Below are positions 15,377 through 24,481 of a stretch of 38,562 bases of DNA, in pieces. A program made the translations under genes and the position numbers. The notes below the pieces were generated by a model. It was not told the origin of the DNA. It saw only the letters and a list, made by a program, of their open reading frames with translations, and ran no database searches. The stretch's first letter is position 1. Each line of letters starts with the position of its first letter. This stretch comes from Candidatus Heimdallarchaeota archaeon (lineage in GTDB: Archaea > Asgardarchaeota > Heimdallarchaeia > JABLTI01), in NCBI GenBank assembly GCA_030614005.1, contig JAUWKS010000030.1:1-38562 (forward strand), read 5' to 3'.

Positions 15377-16760
15377 TGCCCCTCCTTTTTGCGTCAATAT
15401 ATTCGTTGATAACTGTAACTAAGAAATCATCTGGGCCCACAGAGATCACCCCAGCACGATATCTTTGTATATCTTTCCCAAGCCTTCTACGTATTTCATA
15501 ATACTCTTCAGCGATAGCTTCTCCTAATGCTCTTTCAGTAGGTCCGAGTCGAGTATTTTGTATTTCGAAGAATGGACCAAAAGGTGAAATAACTATTACA
15601 TCGAAACCCACTGCAGATGCTTTTCGAATTCCACTAAGAATATCTTTTACGCTACCTTCAAGGTCAGAAATAATAATTAGCAATCCTCTACTTCTTGTTC
15701 TCATAATCAAATTTTGTACAGCATTTGTGAGATTTGAAGGACCTCTTGGTGTGACATATGCAAGGTCTTCTAAAATTCTATTTAAATGTGATGAACCTTG
15801 TTTAGGAGCTATAAACGTATTTACTTTACTATCATAGGTTGCAATTCCTATCAAATCTTTTCTTTCAGAAGCCATATGTGCTAATAATACTACGGCTCGA
15901 ATGCTAAACTCTAGTTTCGTGTTTCGAATTAAGCCTTGTTCCATACTTTGTGATGTATCTAGTAAAACCATTACTCGAACATTTTTTTCTGTTTCAAATT
16001 CCCTAATTTGTAATTTATTTGTTCTACTGAAAGCTTTCCAATCAATATGTCTGAAAGCATCTTCTGGATAATAATCTCGAATGCCCCAGAAATCCATTCC
16101 TGTTCCTTTTAATTTTGTTTTATGGATACCAAAGATTTTCCCTAATTGCCTCTTTGCACCTAATGTTTTCAATTTAGCAATATCTTCATATGATGGATAG
16201 ACTAAGACTTCATCATAATCTTGTTTGACTACCGCTTCTTCATAAAAACCAAGGCGGTCATGTATAATCACTTTTGTTGGACCTATTTTATATAGTCCTC
16301 GAACTGGAGTTCTCACAATATATGAAAAGTCTACTTTTGCGCCGGCATTCAATCTAGTATAAAGGTAATTTTCTCCAAGAACCAAATCCATTGCCTCGGG
16401 GTATGCGTCATATATTTCTAAATGATCTATGGCATTTGGTGCACCATTTTTTACCGTTATTTTTACGTGAATGTAGTCTCCTGCAAAGCATTTTCGTTTT
16501 TCGAGTACTCTATGTACTTGTATTCCTTCGGTGTTTGCTTGGATTCTGAAAATCGGATATCCAAATGTTGTGCCGATAACCATTAAAATTCCAATTAATA
16601 GAAAATAGGTGACAATGACATCTGGAATAGGATAGATTACTTGTTGTAATGTGAAATAGGCTATGATATCAAATATAGGACTTATGCCTTCAAAGGCTAG
16701 TCCTACTGAAATCATAAACATACCTCCGAAAAGGATAAACGATCCTCGTTTGGAAATCAT
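15363..16760 (-). CDS. DUF58 protein with von Willebrand factor A domain
   Basis: The protein is about 465 residues. Two membrane helices at the N-terminus (about 7-30 and 42-65) are followed by a beta-rich domain ('VHRVLEKRKCFAGDYIHVKITVKN'). The DUF58 signature 'GIRDYYPEDAFRHIDWKA' comes next, then a vWA domain with the MIDAS motif 'LLDTSQSM'. DUF58 proteins work with MoxR AAA+ ATPases as assembly or maturation modules for envelope or metal-containing complexes. ATG 16760 is preferred (AGGA 9 bases upstream); TTG 16766 is also open. The MoxR gene ends about 50 bases upstream and the membrane-protein gene overlaps the 3' end, so the three are co-transcribed. Confidence 0.93.
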   Translation of the reverse strand: MISKRGSFILFGGMFMISVGLAFEGISPIFDIIAYFTLQQVIYPIPDVIVTYFLLIGILMVIGTTFGYPIFRIQANTEGIQVHRVLEKRKCFAGDYIHVKITVKNGAPNAIDHLEIYDAYPEAMDLVLGENYLYTRLNAGAKVDFSYIVRTPVRGLYKIGPTKVIIHDRLGFYEEAVVKQDYDEVLVYPSYEDIAKLKTLGAKRQLGKIFGIHKTKLKGTGMDFWGIRDYYPEDAFRHIDWKAFSRTNKLQIREFETEKNVRVMVLLDTSQSMEQGLIRNTKLEFSIRAVVLLAHMASERKDLIGIATYDSKVNTFIAPKQGSSHLNRILEDLAYVTPRGPSNLTNAVQNLIMRTRSRGLLIIISDLEGSVKDILSGIRKASAVGFDVIVISPFGPFFEIQNTRLGPTERALGEAIAEEYYEIRRRLGKDIQRYRAGVISVGPDDFLVTVINEYIDAKRRGIGLV

Positions 16761-16817
16761 TTTCAACAGTCCTAAGTATCTATTCTTGAAGCTACTCTTT
16801 GTTTTTCGTAGATTGAA

Positions 16818-17834
16818 TTATCTCGTTTCTCTTATTGGAATATCTCTGATAATGTCTTTCACAATTGTTTGTGAAGTTATGCCTTCCAAATCTGCTTCAG
16901 GTTTTAAGATAAGTCGATGGTAAACAGACCCTACTACTATTCTTTTGATGTCATCTGGTACAACGAAATCACGACCGCATATTGCAGCATAAGCTTTCGA
17001 AGCGCTCAGCATAGCGATACTTGCTCGAGGACTTCCTCCAAGAATCAATCTCGGATCTGTTCGTGTTCTCATTGTAACATCACGAATATATTCGATTATT
17101 CCTTGATCTACAAAAACACCATCTCTGACTGTCTTCTGTAATCTAACTATTGTTTCAGCAGTAGTTATCTCTTGTATTTGGCTCTCAACAGGTCGATGTT
17201 TTAATTGAATGATTTTTTCTTCTTCAGCTGCATTTGGTAATCCAACTACTGATTTCATCAAAAATCTATCAAGTTGAGCCTCCGGTAAAGGATACGTTCC
17301 TTCTTGTTCGATAGGATTCTGTGTAGCAATAACAATGAAAGGCGAGGAAAGAACATAGGTGTTTCCTTCTATCGATACTTGTCTTTCAGCCATTGCTTCA
17401 AGAAGAGCGCTCTGTGTTTTTGGTGGAGCTCTGTTTATTTCATCAGCTAAGAGGATATTTGTGAAAATTGGTCCTCTTCTTAATTTAAAAGTACCAGACC
17501 TTTGGTCAAAGATATTTGTTCCTAAAACATCAGAAGGAAGTAAATCAGGGGTAAATTGTACTCTCTTGTACTTGCACCCTAATGTTTTTGCAAACAGTTT
17601 TGCTAAAGTAGTTTTAGCAATTCCAGGTACTCCTTCAAGCAAAATGTGTCCATCACATAATAAACTGATCATTAAGTTTTGAACAACATTTTTCATGCCA
17701 ATAATGTGTTTCGAAAGTTCGTCTTGAATACTCTTAGATATTCTTTCTACATCGGATATATCCACTAACCCTCCTGCGGGTCCAGAAACAATTTTTTCTG
17801 TAGGGGGAGGGGGTGGTGGTGCAAACTCAGACAT
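16818..17834 (-). CDS. MoxR-family AAA+ ATPase
   Basis: The protein is about 338 residues. A proline-rich start ('APPPPPPTEK') precedes the AAA+ core: Walker A 'EGVPGIAKTTLAKLFA', the usual MoxR form; Walker B 'ILLADEINRAPPKTQSALLEAM'; sensor 1 'VIATQNPIEQEGTYPLPEAQLDRF'; and the lid with 'LGGSPRASIAM'. MoxR ATPases act as chaperones for vWA-domain partners, here the adjacent DUF58 protein. ATG 17834 (MSEF...) is taken because GGGGT lies about 12 bases before it; ATG 17852 in the same frame has no site. It follows the DUF4350 gene closely, within one operon. Confidence 0.94.
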   Translation of the reverse strand: MSEFAPPPPPPTEKIVSGPAGGLVDISDVERISKSIQDELSKHIIGMKNVVQNLMISLLCDGHILLEGVPGIAKTTLAKLFAKTLGCKYKRVQFTPDLLPSDVLGTNIFDQRSGTFKLRRGPIFTNILLADEINRAPPKTQSALLEAMAERQVSIEGNTYVLSSPFIVIATQNPIEQEGTYPLPEAQLDRFLMKSVVGLPNAAEEEKIIQLKHRPVESQIQEITTAETIVRLQKTVRDGVFVDQGIIEYIRDVTMRTRTDPRLILGGSPRASIAMLSASKAYAAICGRDFVVPDDIKRIVVGSVYHRLILKPEADLEGITSQTIVKDIIRDIPIRETR

Positions 17835-17869
17835 TTTTTTTACATACCCCATTGTTTTTTTTTATTTTT

Positions 17870-19369
17870 TTAATATCGTGATCTAGGTTTAGTTATTATT
17901 TCTTCAATATTCTTCATCTCTAATACTAGAGCAAGGAAATCTTCCTCTGTAATCTTCTTTTTCTTTTCAGTAAATAGTTCTATACTTTTGAGGCTCTTCA
18001 AAAGAAGATTATAATTGAATTTCCCAGGATATTGTTCTTCAAGCAAATCCACAATCTGAGTGAAATTAATATCCAATCCGGAATTAAATTTCTTATCAAG
18101 TCTTCTTTTCAAACGTTTATACAGAACATTCAACGCTTTATCATATTGCTCATAATTAACATACCAGGACATTTTTGCTGCAAAGAATGATCGAGATCTT
18201 TTTTGTTTAATTTTTGTCATTAATAATGGAGACGCACCTCGACTTTTTGGATAGTTACGTCTAAGAAAAATTAAAGCTATAATTGGGAAAAATGGTGCTA
18301 ATAATGGAAACATTGTAAATGAATTGATATAGCGTAAATACATGCTCACATAGCTAAAGGGATCCAAAACACTCAAAGCTGCTCGGCCTTTGGAAGGTGA
18401 AAGATGCCCTTCATCATAAAAAATAGTTCTTGAACCATTAATATCCAACCAATTAAATAGATTACTTGCATATTGAGCATTGTCATATTGTGACATACTC
18501 ATTAGCTCGTTGATGAAAATACTGGGATCGGCACAAATCAAGATGTTACCCAATCCTACTGCACCCAAAGGCAAAGGAACCATAAGAGAGAATGATACTC
18601 CTCTCCACTCGTCTTCATCTGGTTGGAACTCACCATTTCTCGCTTTTTCAATATCCTTTTCTAACCAACTTACTGGAGTGCTATAAGCAATTCCAGAAGG
18701 AATTGGTTGCCCGGCAATTGAAAAGGAAGGAATCCATCGAGTCGTACCCCTCTCTGCATCATAAGCTAAAAAGCTTACTGCTGATGGATAACTTGTAACT
18801 ACTTGAGTAACACCAGCGATAGAAGGCAATCCAGGCGCACTAATGAAATTCTTAATTACGGGCATAGCAGGTGTTTGATGATATGACTCATAGTCCATTA
18901 GCAATGATTTGTTTATTTTCACTCCTTGAAGTGGAACACCGCCAATACCTAGTCCTGAAAGGTCAATATTCTCGAGAAACGGTGCAATTATTACATTAAT
19001 AAGGCCAAGAATGTCATTCGCACTTCCAAAATCATCTGCTATTAATACACTTCCACCTCTCATTATGAAATAAGCTAAAGCTGCTGTTTCTGTTGGGTCG
19101 AAAAATATTGTTGGACCCACAAGAGCTAATACACCCAAATTATCTATTCGTGTCAGTGTATTCAATGTCGAAACAATAGGTTGGAATTCATATCCTTCGC
19201 TTTCTAAATTTTCTTTCAGAATACTTGTACCATCCCAGTTAGTATTATAAATCGAAAACTGGCGAGTTTCTTCTATTCCTAATCTCGTAACTGATAAAAC
19301 GATTGGCAAACAAAATATGATAAACAATATTGATAACATGAATGCATTTCTATCAAATTTTCTAGCCAT
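17870..19369 (-). CDS. DUF4350/GldG-like membrane protein
   Basis: The 499-residue protein has an N-terminal membrane helix (about 9-28). An extracellular domain resembles DUF4350/GldG: 'SILKENLESEGYEFQPI' then 'TETAALAYFIMRGGSVLIADDFGSANDIL', a Rossmann-like fold that often binds sugars or scaffolds complexes. A second helix is at about 352-372 ('FTMFPLLAPFFPIIALIFL'). The cytoplasmic tail is basic and helical (about 375-499). GAGGT stands 9 bases before ATG 19369. It sits between the DUF4129 and MoxR genes, the usual place for a DUF4350 gene in this cluster. The GIFT/GldG relationship links it loosely to the protein at 35648. Confidence 0.82.
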   Translation of the reverse strand: MARKFDRNAFMLSILFIIFCLPIVLSVTRLGIEETRQFSIYNTNWDGTSILKENLESEGYEFQPIVSTLNTLTRIDNLGVLALVGPTIFFDPTETAALAYFIMRGGSVLIADDFGSANDILGLINVIIAPFLENIDLSGLGIGGVPLQGVKINKSLLMDYESYHQTPAMPVIKNFISAPGLPSIAGVTQVVTSYPSAVSFLAYDAERGTTRWIPSFSIAGQPIPSGIAYSTPVSWLEKDIEKARNGEFQPDEDEWRGVSFSLMVPLPLGAVGLGNILICADPSIFINELMSMSQYDNAQYASNLFNWLDINGSRTIFYDEGHLSPSKGRAALSVLDPFSYVSMYLRYINSFTMFPLLAPFFPIIALIFLRRNYPKSRGASPLLMTKIKQKRSRSFFAAKMSWYVNYEQYDKALNVLYKRLKRRLDKKFNSGLDINFTQIVDLLEEQYPGKFNYNLLLKSLKSIELFTEKKKKITEEDFLALVLEMKNIEEIITKPRSRY

Positions 19370-19407
19370 AGTCTTTTACCTCAGTATACTTTTTCTTGGT
19401 TATTGAT

Positions 19408-21882
19408 TTATCTTTGTTCTTGTGGTGCTGGGCCTTTCTCTATTGCAAGCTGAATGTTATGTAAAGCTTGTCTTGCTTGTGTGTAAGAGTTCTTTGTAAT
19501 CTTATGATCACTAAATCGAGCTTCTTCAAATCGCATAACAAGCATAGTAACGTCTCTCACAGGGACTCTGTTAGTTGAAGCAATTATACGTGCAAGCTCT
19601 CTGGGAGAAAGTGAAGGTGCATTTATTATACCGAAATTCGACATACAAATTGACTCAAATGCACGATAACAAAGAGTTGAAGCTCGTTTGAAATCTTTCG
19701 CATTTTCAGATTCATCAATTAGCTTCAATATTGTATTTAGGTCGTATTGATCGACCCCTACAGCCATTCCAGGTCGTTTCTTTGACTTTCTGAATCGACC
19801 GAATGCATAAACAGATGATACTATTATTATTCCAGATACCATAGCTATTAATATTCCAATCAATATAGGTCCCAAATTAGTGCCTCCAGGCAGTGATGAC
19901 GTACTCACACTTGTATCAGTATTAGTAGGTGTAGGATGTACTTGAAAGTTAACTCTAAAACTAAAGTCGATATTTTCCTTAAAGGTTATCGTTACAGTAT
20001 AATCAGTATTTGTTAATAAAGTTTCATCCCCAAAGAATAAATAACTAAAATCACCTATGCTTGATAGAGTTATAGTAGTGATTCCAAGGGATTCAAATGT
20101 TATGTTGACAGTTCTATCCGTAATCGGTCTATCAAATTGATCCGTTAAAGTTGCTTGGAGAGTAAAAGTGGAATTATTATATAGCGGATTGCCACCAATC
20201 GAACTATAACCTGCATCTTCAATAACATTTGAAGAATTAATTGTAGCAGCAAAATTGACTGTTGTGAAAATATCAAGAGTGTAACTTGTATTAGAAGAAT
20301 CAAAGTAAGTGGTTGCCAATGCTTCTATATTTATTGCCCACTGGCTAACTATAGCTGTAAATGAAAGTGGAACTGCCATTAAAATAGTAAATGTACCAGT
20401 TGCAGAAGTATTACTATTATATACTGGTCCAGTGACGTCCCATTGAGCTGTTATAGACATCCCCTCAATTACTCTATTATCATAATTATCTCGCATTGTA
20501 CCAGTTACTTCAATAGACTCACCAGGCATGACCATAAAAGCTTCTGTAAAAACATCAGTATTATTTACTTCTGAATTTAGTACTGTTGAATTTCCAACAA
20601 CGGTAAGAATTTTGTATTCAGTTACCGCACTTATTCCCTGCCCTGTAGCAACATCCACCCAAATAGTATTGTCACCTACTGGAAGATAAGTTCCAGAAAC
20701 GACGAAAGTCGAATTAAATAGACCAGTACCCCCAGCAGCTATTGTAGTGGCTTGTAATGTTGTTGCTGTTTGTGTGGTACCTTGATCCACATAAATCTCA
20801 AGATCAACATCTGAGACATAGGGATTTCCAAACGAATCTTCTATTAAGCCAGATATTGTAACACTTGTTTCATTGCGGAGAATTACTGGATCCGCTCCAG
20901 GACCAGATGTTGCCGGATCGTCGATTGAAAAAGTAATTCCAGCACCAGAAAAGACAGTTATATTCACAGTTTCATTTGCCCAATCTGCAGCAGGAGTACC
21001 AATTAAAGCCTCATTTCTAATATCACCTACAACGTAGGAAAGTCCTAGAAGACTAACATTAAATGACCCTTCTAAAGCATGTTGAGTTAATGGGGTCGCA
21101 AGGGGAACGTTAAATGTTGTATTTGTTATTAAACTTACAATTGTATCAGTATATGTAGATCCTAACCATTCAAAACTAATATCTTCTCCATTAGACTCAG
21201 GAACAACAGGCAAAGGATCGCTGTCATAGTATAGCAACCCAGCAATTGCAAAGAAATCCTCTTGCTCACGTACAAGTGTTGTATTTGTAGACATACCCAT
21301 GTAGATACTTGCATAACAGTCCACACTTTCTGAGATAGCTTGTCGATTATCTTCGATAGGACCTAAGAATGGGTCACCAGGAAAGACAGTATAAACAGTT
21401 ACTACACCAAAATCTTTTGAGTAATCTATATCACGACAAGTAACTGAAAAATCACCATTGCTATCTGTTCGATCTTCACCGATTAGATAGTCATTCTTTA
21501 AACCTTCTTGATCTGCTTCATAAGCAGCCCAAGAAAAAGTTGACCAGAAAATCTCAATTGGTTCATCTGACCACCCTACACCAGTTCCTGGGTCTTCTAA
21601 ACGACCAGTTACTATAAATGAATTTCCTCTAATAATAACTGTAGGAATTATAGTTTTTGGTGAAAAATAATTATCTTGGGGTAAGCTTTTTTCTTCAAGT
21701 CGAGGATTTATTATCTCTGCATTGAGTGACGTTTCAATCAAGGATGGTTTGTTTATGACAACCTGTGAATCGTCTTTAGAATTACCTATATAATTAGCAA
21801 CTGAATAAGATACGCTCACAATTACAATAAAGATAATTGTAACTACTTTCAAGCTAGCTTTATTCCGACTCAAGTTGAACAT
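19408..21882 (-). CDS. Large surface protein with Ig-like repeats and cytoplasmic DUF4129 domain
   Basis: The protein is about 824 residues. A signal/anchor helix (about 12-31) is followed by roughly 630 residues of Thr/Ser/Asn-rich beta domains. These include repeated 'VSGTYLPVGDNTIWV', 'VTGTMRDNYDNRVIEGM' and 'LTDQFDRPITDRTVNITF' units resembling bacterial Ig-like or transglutaminase-associated repeats. One membrane helix follows ('ILIGILIAMVSGIIIVSSVYAF'). The cytoplasmic DUF4129 domain has 'YDLNTILKLIDESENAKDFKRA', 'SLSPRELARII' and 'FEEARFSDHKIT'. DUF4129 commonly accompanies MoxR/DUF58. It is the first gene of the cluster; a TATA box about 23 bases before ATG 21882 suggests a nearly leaderless mRNA. 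TTG 21888 is also possible. Confidence 0.85.
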   Translation of the reverse strand: MFNLSRNKASLKVVTIIFIVIVSVSYSVANYIGNSKDDSQVVINKPSLIETSLNAEIINPRLEEKSLPQDNYFSPKTIIPTVIIRGNSFIVTGRLEDPGTGVGWSDEPIEIFWSTFSWAAYEADQEGLKNDYLIGEDRTDSNGDFSVTCRDIDYSKDFGVVTVYTVFPGDPFLGPIEDNRQAISESVDCYASIYMGMSTNTTLVREQEDFFAIAGLLYYDSDPLPVVPESNGEDISFEWLGSTYTDTIVSLITNTTFNVPLATPLTQHALEGSFNVSLLGLSYVVGDIRNEALIGTPAADWANETVNITVFSGAGITFSIDDPATSGPGADPVILRNETSVTISGLIEDSFGNPYVSDVDLEIYVDQGTTQTATTLQATTIAAGGTGLFNSTFVVSGTYLPVGDNTIWVDVATGQGISAVTEYKILTVVGNSTVLNSEVNNTDVFTEAFMVMPGESIEVTGTMRDNYDNRVIEGMSITAQWDVTGPVYNSNTSATGTFTILMAVPLSFTAIVSQWAINIEALATTYFDSSNTSYTLDIFTTVNFAATINSSNVIEDAGYSSIGGNPLYNNSTFTLQATLTDQFDRPITDRTVNITFESLGITTITLSSIGDFSYLFFGDETLLTNTDYTVTITFKENIDFSFRVNFQVHPTPTNTDTSVSTSSLPGGTNLGPILIGILIAMVSGIIIVSSVYAFGRFRKSKKRPGMAVGVDQYDLNTILKLIDESENAKDFKRASTLCYRAFESICMSNFGIINAPSLSPRELARIIASTNRVPVRDVTMLVMRFEEARFSDHKITKNSYTQARQALHNIQLAIEKGPAPQEQR

Positions 21883-21900
21883 CACCAAATAGTTATAGTT

Positions 21901-21908
21901 AATTTATA
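21901..21908 (-). promoter_or_regulatory. TATA box of the DUF4129-DUF4350-MoxR-DUF58 operon
   Basis: TATAAATT on the minus strand lies about 20-25 bases before the first start codon. That spacing gives a leaderless or almost leaderless transcript. Confidence 0.5.
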
Positions 21909-22426
21909 CACCAGACTATTTTAATTATATCTGAATGAACAATCATACTATTTATTAGTTGTCAATTACGCATTGATTGTTAATTGCAAAGTTAGTATAA
22001 ATAGATAGACCAGATAGGTGATCGAGATAAACATCGTAGAAATTTCCGAAGCTTAAACTCGACCATCCAATTACACAATAAACATACGGTTTGGCATTCT
22101 AGGACTCATCTATTATTGTCTATTGTGTTCCGGTATTTTCAACGTTCTATTACTTTAAGCACTATTCTCTTCTCTCGGGCAATCAAGAAGATTTCTCGTT
22201 TACTTTGGTGGCTCTATAAACACTCTACCCGCTACATTGAGTATTTATCCATAGTAAATTTGGAGTGTGCTCTTTGCTAGAACGAGAAGCATGAATTGAT
22301 AAATTACCATGTTCTCTTCTTAAGAATAACGTTGACAACTCTTCTATTAAAAACTTTACTAGCGCGCATATCTTTGCGTCTTTTGCAAAGGGATTGTAAG
22401 TAAGAAAAAAGGGTATATACACCAAA
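21909..22426. other. Gene-free spacer
   Basis: I see no convincing gene here. A 66-codon minus-strand frame (22225-22425) begins inside the promoter of the next unit and has no family resemblance. No tRNA arms, direct repeats or clear C/D or H/ACA boxes were noticed. The octamer palindrome GTATATAC lies at about 22413-22420, just before the first dyad operator. An unrecognised small RNA cannot be excluded. Confidence 0.4.
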
Positions 22427-22480
22427 TTGTAATAGAATTACAAACATTTATATACTATTTTCTGTAATAGTAATACAGAA
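22427..22480 (+). promoter_or_regulatory. Promoter with two dyad operators flanking the TATA box
   Basis: The first dyad is TTGTAATAGAATTACAA (22427-22443; 7-bp arms, 3-base centre). The TATA box TTTATATA is at 22447-22454. The second dyad has arms TTCTGTA (22460-22466) and TACAGAA (22474-22480). Both share the core GTAATAG(A/T)A, so one dimeric protein could bind both. The second overlaps the expected transcription start at about 22477, which suggests repression. The winged-helix protein encoded downstream is the obvious candidate for autoregulation. Confidence 0.65.
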
Positions 22481-22513
22481 AAGTGTAAAACTTTTCCTCT
22501 GAAGTGAATTAAA

Positions 22514-22603
22514 ATGATTGACAAAAAGAAGAGAATTAAAGAACAAGTCCGAAAAGACATCAATAAAATACGAATGAAAATGGCTCTTACAACAGGAGCC
22601 TAA
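22514..22603 (+). CDS. 29-residue basic ORF at the head of the operon
   Basis: ATG 22514 to TAA 22603 encodes a lysine/arginine-rich peptide ending 'KMALTTGA'. GAAGTGA lies about 6 bases before the ATG. The ORF lies between the dyad promoter and the regulator gene, 23 bases before its start. It could be a leader peptide or a real microprotein, or chance. No family is recognised. Confidence 0.4.
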   Translation: MIDKKKRIKEQVRKDINKIRMKMALTTGA

Positions 22604-22626
22604 TATTAATTTTTAAGGTGAAAATA

Positions 22627-23697
22627 ATGTCAAAAGAAAATAGAAAGAAAGAATTAGAAAAAGAAATCGAAAAACTACAGAGAAAGCTCGGTAGTTTAGA
22701 TGATGGAAAACAATATGACAACGATGACGAGTTTGATGAAGAAAGAAAGGCTCGTCGTAGAAAAAGACGCTTGCCCTTACCTCCTATGCCTACACCAGTA
22801 GTTATTCCAATTGTAAACAGAAAAGGTAGAAGAGTTGTAAAAGTTAGTGATATCAGTGCTAAAGAAAAAGAACAATTGCGCAAAGAAGCAGAACAAATAA
22901 GACAAGAAAAGCTTCGTTTGAGAGAAGAAACAAAAAGAATGAAAGATTCTCTGAATGCAAAGAAACGTGAATTTACTGATTTTCGCAGAGAATTAAGAGA
23001 ACGAGAAAATGAAATTAGAGAAAGAGAACGAGATTTACGAAATAAGCGTGATCATAGCCATAGCTATTCTTGGGACTCAGATATCGATGAAGATATGGAG
23101 ACCTTAACTGATGATCTTGAGCTCCAGCTTGGAGATTATACACGTTCAATTCTAGCATCAGTTGCTCAAAGCTTGAAATCATCAATGGGTGTAGTTGTGA
23201 AAGGAGCTGGTGATGTTGGAGTTGAAATGAAGAATGTTGGAGTCGAGCTTGATAAAATTGGCAAAGAAATTGGTGAAAAGATCTCCAGAGATGTTTATGT
23301 GAGTGTTGGAGGAAACATTCCTGAAGATAAGCTTGAAGAATTTTATGAAATTGGGGCAACAATCGTAGCTGCGATTGGTGACTCAAATCGTTTGAGAATT
23401 CTCAAGGAATTAGAACGCGGGCCAAAGTACCAAAAGGAGCTTAGCGATATTACAAGCCTCCGTGGTGGCACCTTCAAGCATCACATGGATCGTCTTCTAG
23501 ATAGAGAAGTAAAATTTGTTACTCAAGAAGTTGTTCGAGGAAGATACTTGATAACTACTCGAGGTCGAGAAGCTTTGAAACTTGCAGAAATGCAATTTAG
23601 GCGTTACCTTCAAGTGAAAGAGCGCGATGATATGTCAGGTTCCCTTAATAAAGACAAACTTGACCCCGACGAAGAATTCGATGTGGATATTAAATAA
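22627..23697 (+). CDS. Coiled-coil protein with C-terminal winged-helix (ArsR-like) domain
   Basis: The protein is about 356 residues. A short coiled coil (1-25) precedes an Arg-rich linker with 'RRRKRRLPLPPMPTP'. A long, highly charged coiled coil follows (about 75-140, 'KEQLRKEAEQIRQEKLRLREE'). The middle segment has repeated 'VGVEMKNVGVELDKIGKEIGE'. The winged helix is at about 240-320 ('AIGDSNRLRILKELERGPKYQKELSDIT', 'TFKHHMDRLLD', wing 'VVRGRYLITTRGREAL'). The domain matches ArsR/HTH_20-type DNA-binding regulators. AAGGTGA (22615-22621) is the ribosome-binding site and points to ATG 22627 rather than GTG 22618. It probably binds the dyads in its own promoter. The next gene follows within 20 bases. 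Confidence 0.75.
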   Translation: MSKENRKKELEKEIEKLQRKLGSLDDGKQYDNDDEFDEERKARRRKRRLPLPPMPTPVVIPIVNRKGRRVVKVSDISAKEKEQLRKEAEQIRQEKLRLREETKRMKDSLNAKKREFTDFRRELRERENEIRERERDLRNKRDHSHSYSWDSDIDEDMETLTDDLELQLGDYTRSILASVAQSLKSSMGVVVKGAGDVGVEMKNVGVELDKIGKEIGEKISRDVYVSVGGNIPEDKLEEFYEIGATIVAAIGDSNRLRILKELERGPKYQKELSDITSLRGGTFKHHMDRLLDREVKFVTQEVVRGRYLITTRGREALKLAEMQFRRYLQVKERDDMSGSLNKDKLDPDEEFDVDIK

Positions 23698-23715
23698 TCT
23701 GGAGTGTGCAATGTA

Positions 23716-24432
23716 ATGAAGTTGGAGTTAGTTAACGAACCCTTACGAACAACTCAAAGAGCGATTATTGCTGATCTTGAAGACACAATGATCACTATCG
23801 GCAAGAGAGGACATATTTTTCCAGTAATTAATACACGAACGTATGAAAATATTGGCTATTATCTCATAGGAGATATTTACCTTGGTTCTGATACTATTAT
23901 TAATACTAATAAAGGCGCTATTGGAAGTTCCATTGAAAAGCTTGCTCGAGAAGCTTTCATTAAGTGTGACACAATTGATTTCTCCAATACTAAAGCAGAT
24001 AACCTATCTGATAAAGATTTTAGAAAAGTTGAAATCAAAGCATATCGTCATTTTGAAAAAATCTACAAAAGGCATTTCAATGGAAAAGGCAACCTTATAA
24101 TTAACAGCAAACGGTTTGATAATTATAACAAGTTAGAGGATGTGGAATTCTACACCTATTTATTCGATCCGGAAGAATTCATCTTGATCAAAGATAATCA
24201 AACAATTATCGCAATCTCTAGTTTAGAGAATGAGGTTATTATCTGTGATAAAAAGAAGAATTCGTATATTGAAGTATCAAAGGATACAGGTGTTCAAATT
24301 CATAATAATGATGGTCAAGTTGTCAATGTCGGTTCAACTGGCGGGATTATTATTAACGGAAAAAATCTCAAAGAAGTAATCTCTGGAGCATTAAAGCCTC
24401 TTTCCAATATGTTTGATAAAAACAATTATTAG
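23716..24432 (+). CDS. Conserved-looking protein of unknown function, co-transcribed with the winged-helix regulator
   Basis: No family is recognised. The 238-residue protein appears soluble with mixed alpha/beta content. The N-terminal half carries 'RAIIADLEDTMITIGKRGHIFPVINT' and 'GYYLIGDIYLGSDTIINTNKGAIG'. The C-terminal part is strand-rich with several Gly/Asn turns ('SKDTGVQIHNNDGQVVNV', 'GGIIINGKNLKEVISGALKPL'). The repeated short strands could be a beta-helix or a DUF4097-like sheet; this is a guess. GGAG at 23701-23704 serves ATG 23716; the frame is open to GTG 23704. It probably works with, or is controlled by, the upstream regulator. A hairpin terminator follows directly. Confidence 0.7.
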   Translation: MKLELVNEPLRTTQRAIIADLEDTMITIGKRGHIFPVINTRTYENIGYYLIGDIYLGSDTIINTNKGAIGSSIEKLAREAFIKCDTIDFSNTKADNLSDKDFRKVEIKAYRHFEKIYKRHFNGKGNLIINSKRFDNYNKLEDVEFYTYLFDPEEFILIKDNQTIIAISSLENEVIICDKKKNSYIEVSKDTGVQIHNNDGQVVNVGSTGGIIINGKNLKEVISGALKPLSNMFDKNNY

Positions 24433-24481
24433 AAAAAGGCAAGATAAGCAAGCCTTTTTCATCTGTTTTTTTATTTTTTTT
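24433..24481 (+). terminator. Hairpin and T-run terminator
   Basis: AAAAAGGC (24433-24440) and GCCTTTTT (24452-24459) form an 8-bp stem with an 11-base loop. A T-rich stretch follows to 24481. It begins at the stop codon of the preceding gene and lies between convergent genes. Confidence 0.7.

Noticed and set aside
17726..17800. MoxR Walker A 'GVPGIAKT' as a defective P-loop
   Set aside because: GVPGxAKT is the normal form in MoxR ATPases, so it is not a lesion.
22225..22425. 66-codon minus-strand frame in the long spacer
   Set aside because: No homology features and no clear ribosome-binding site, and it starts beside the dyad promoter; probably chance.
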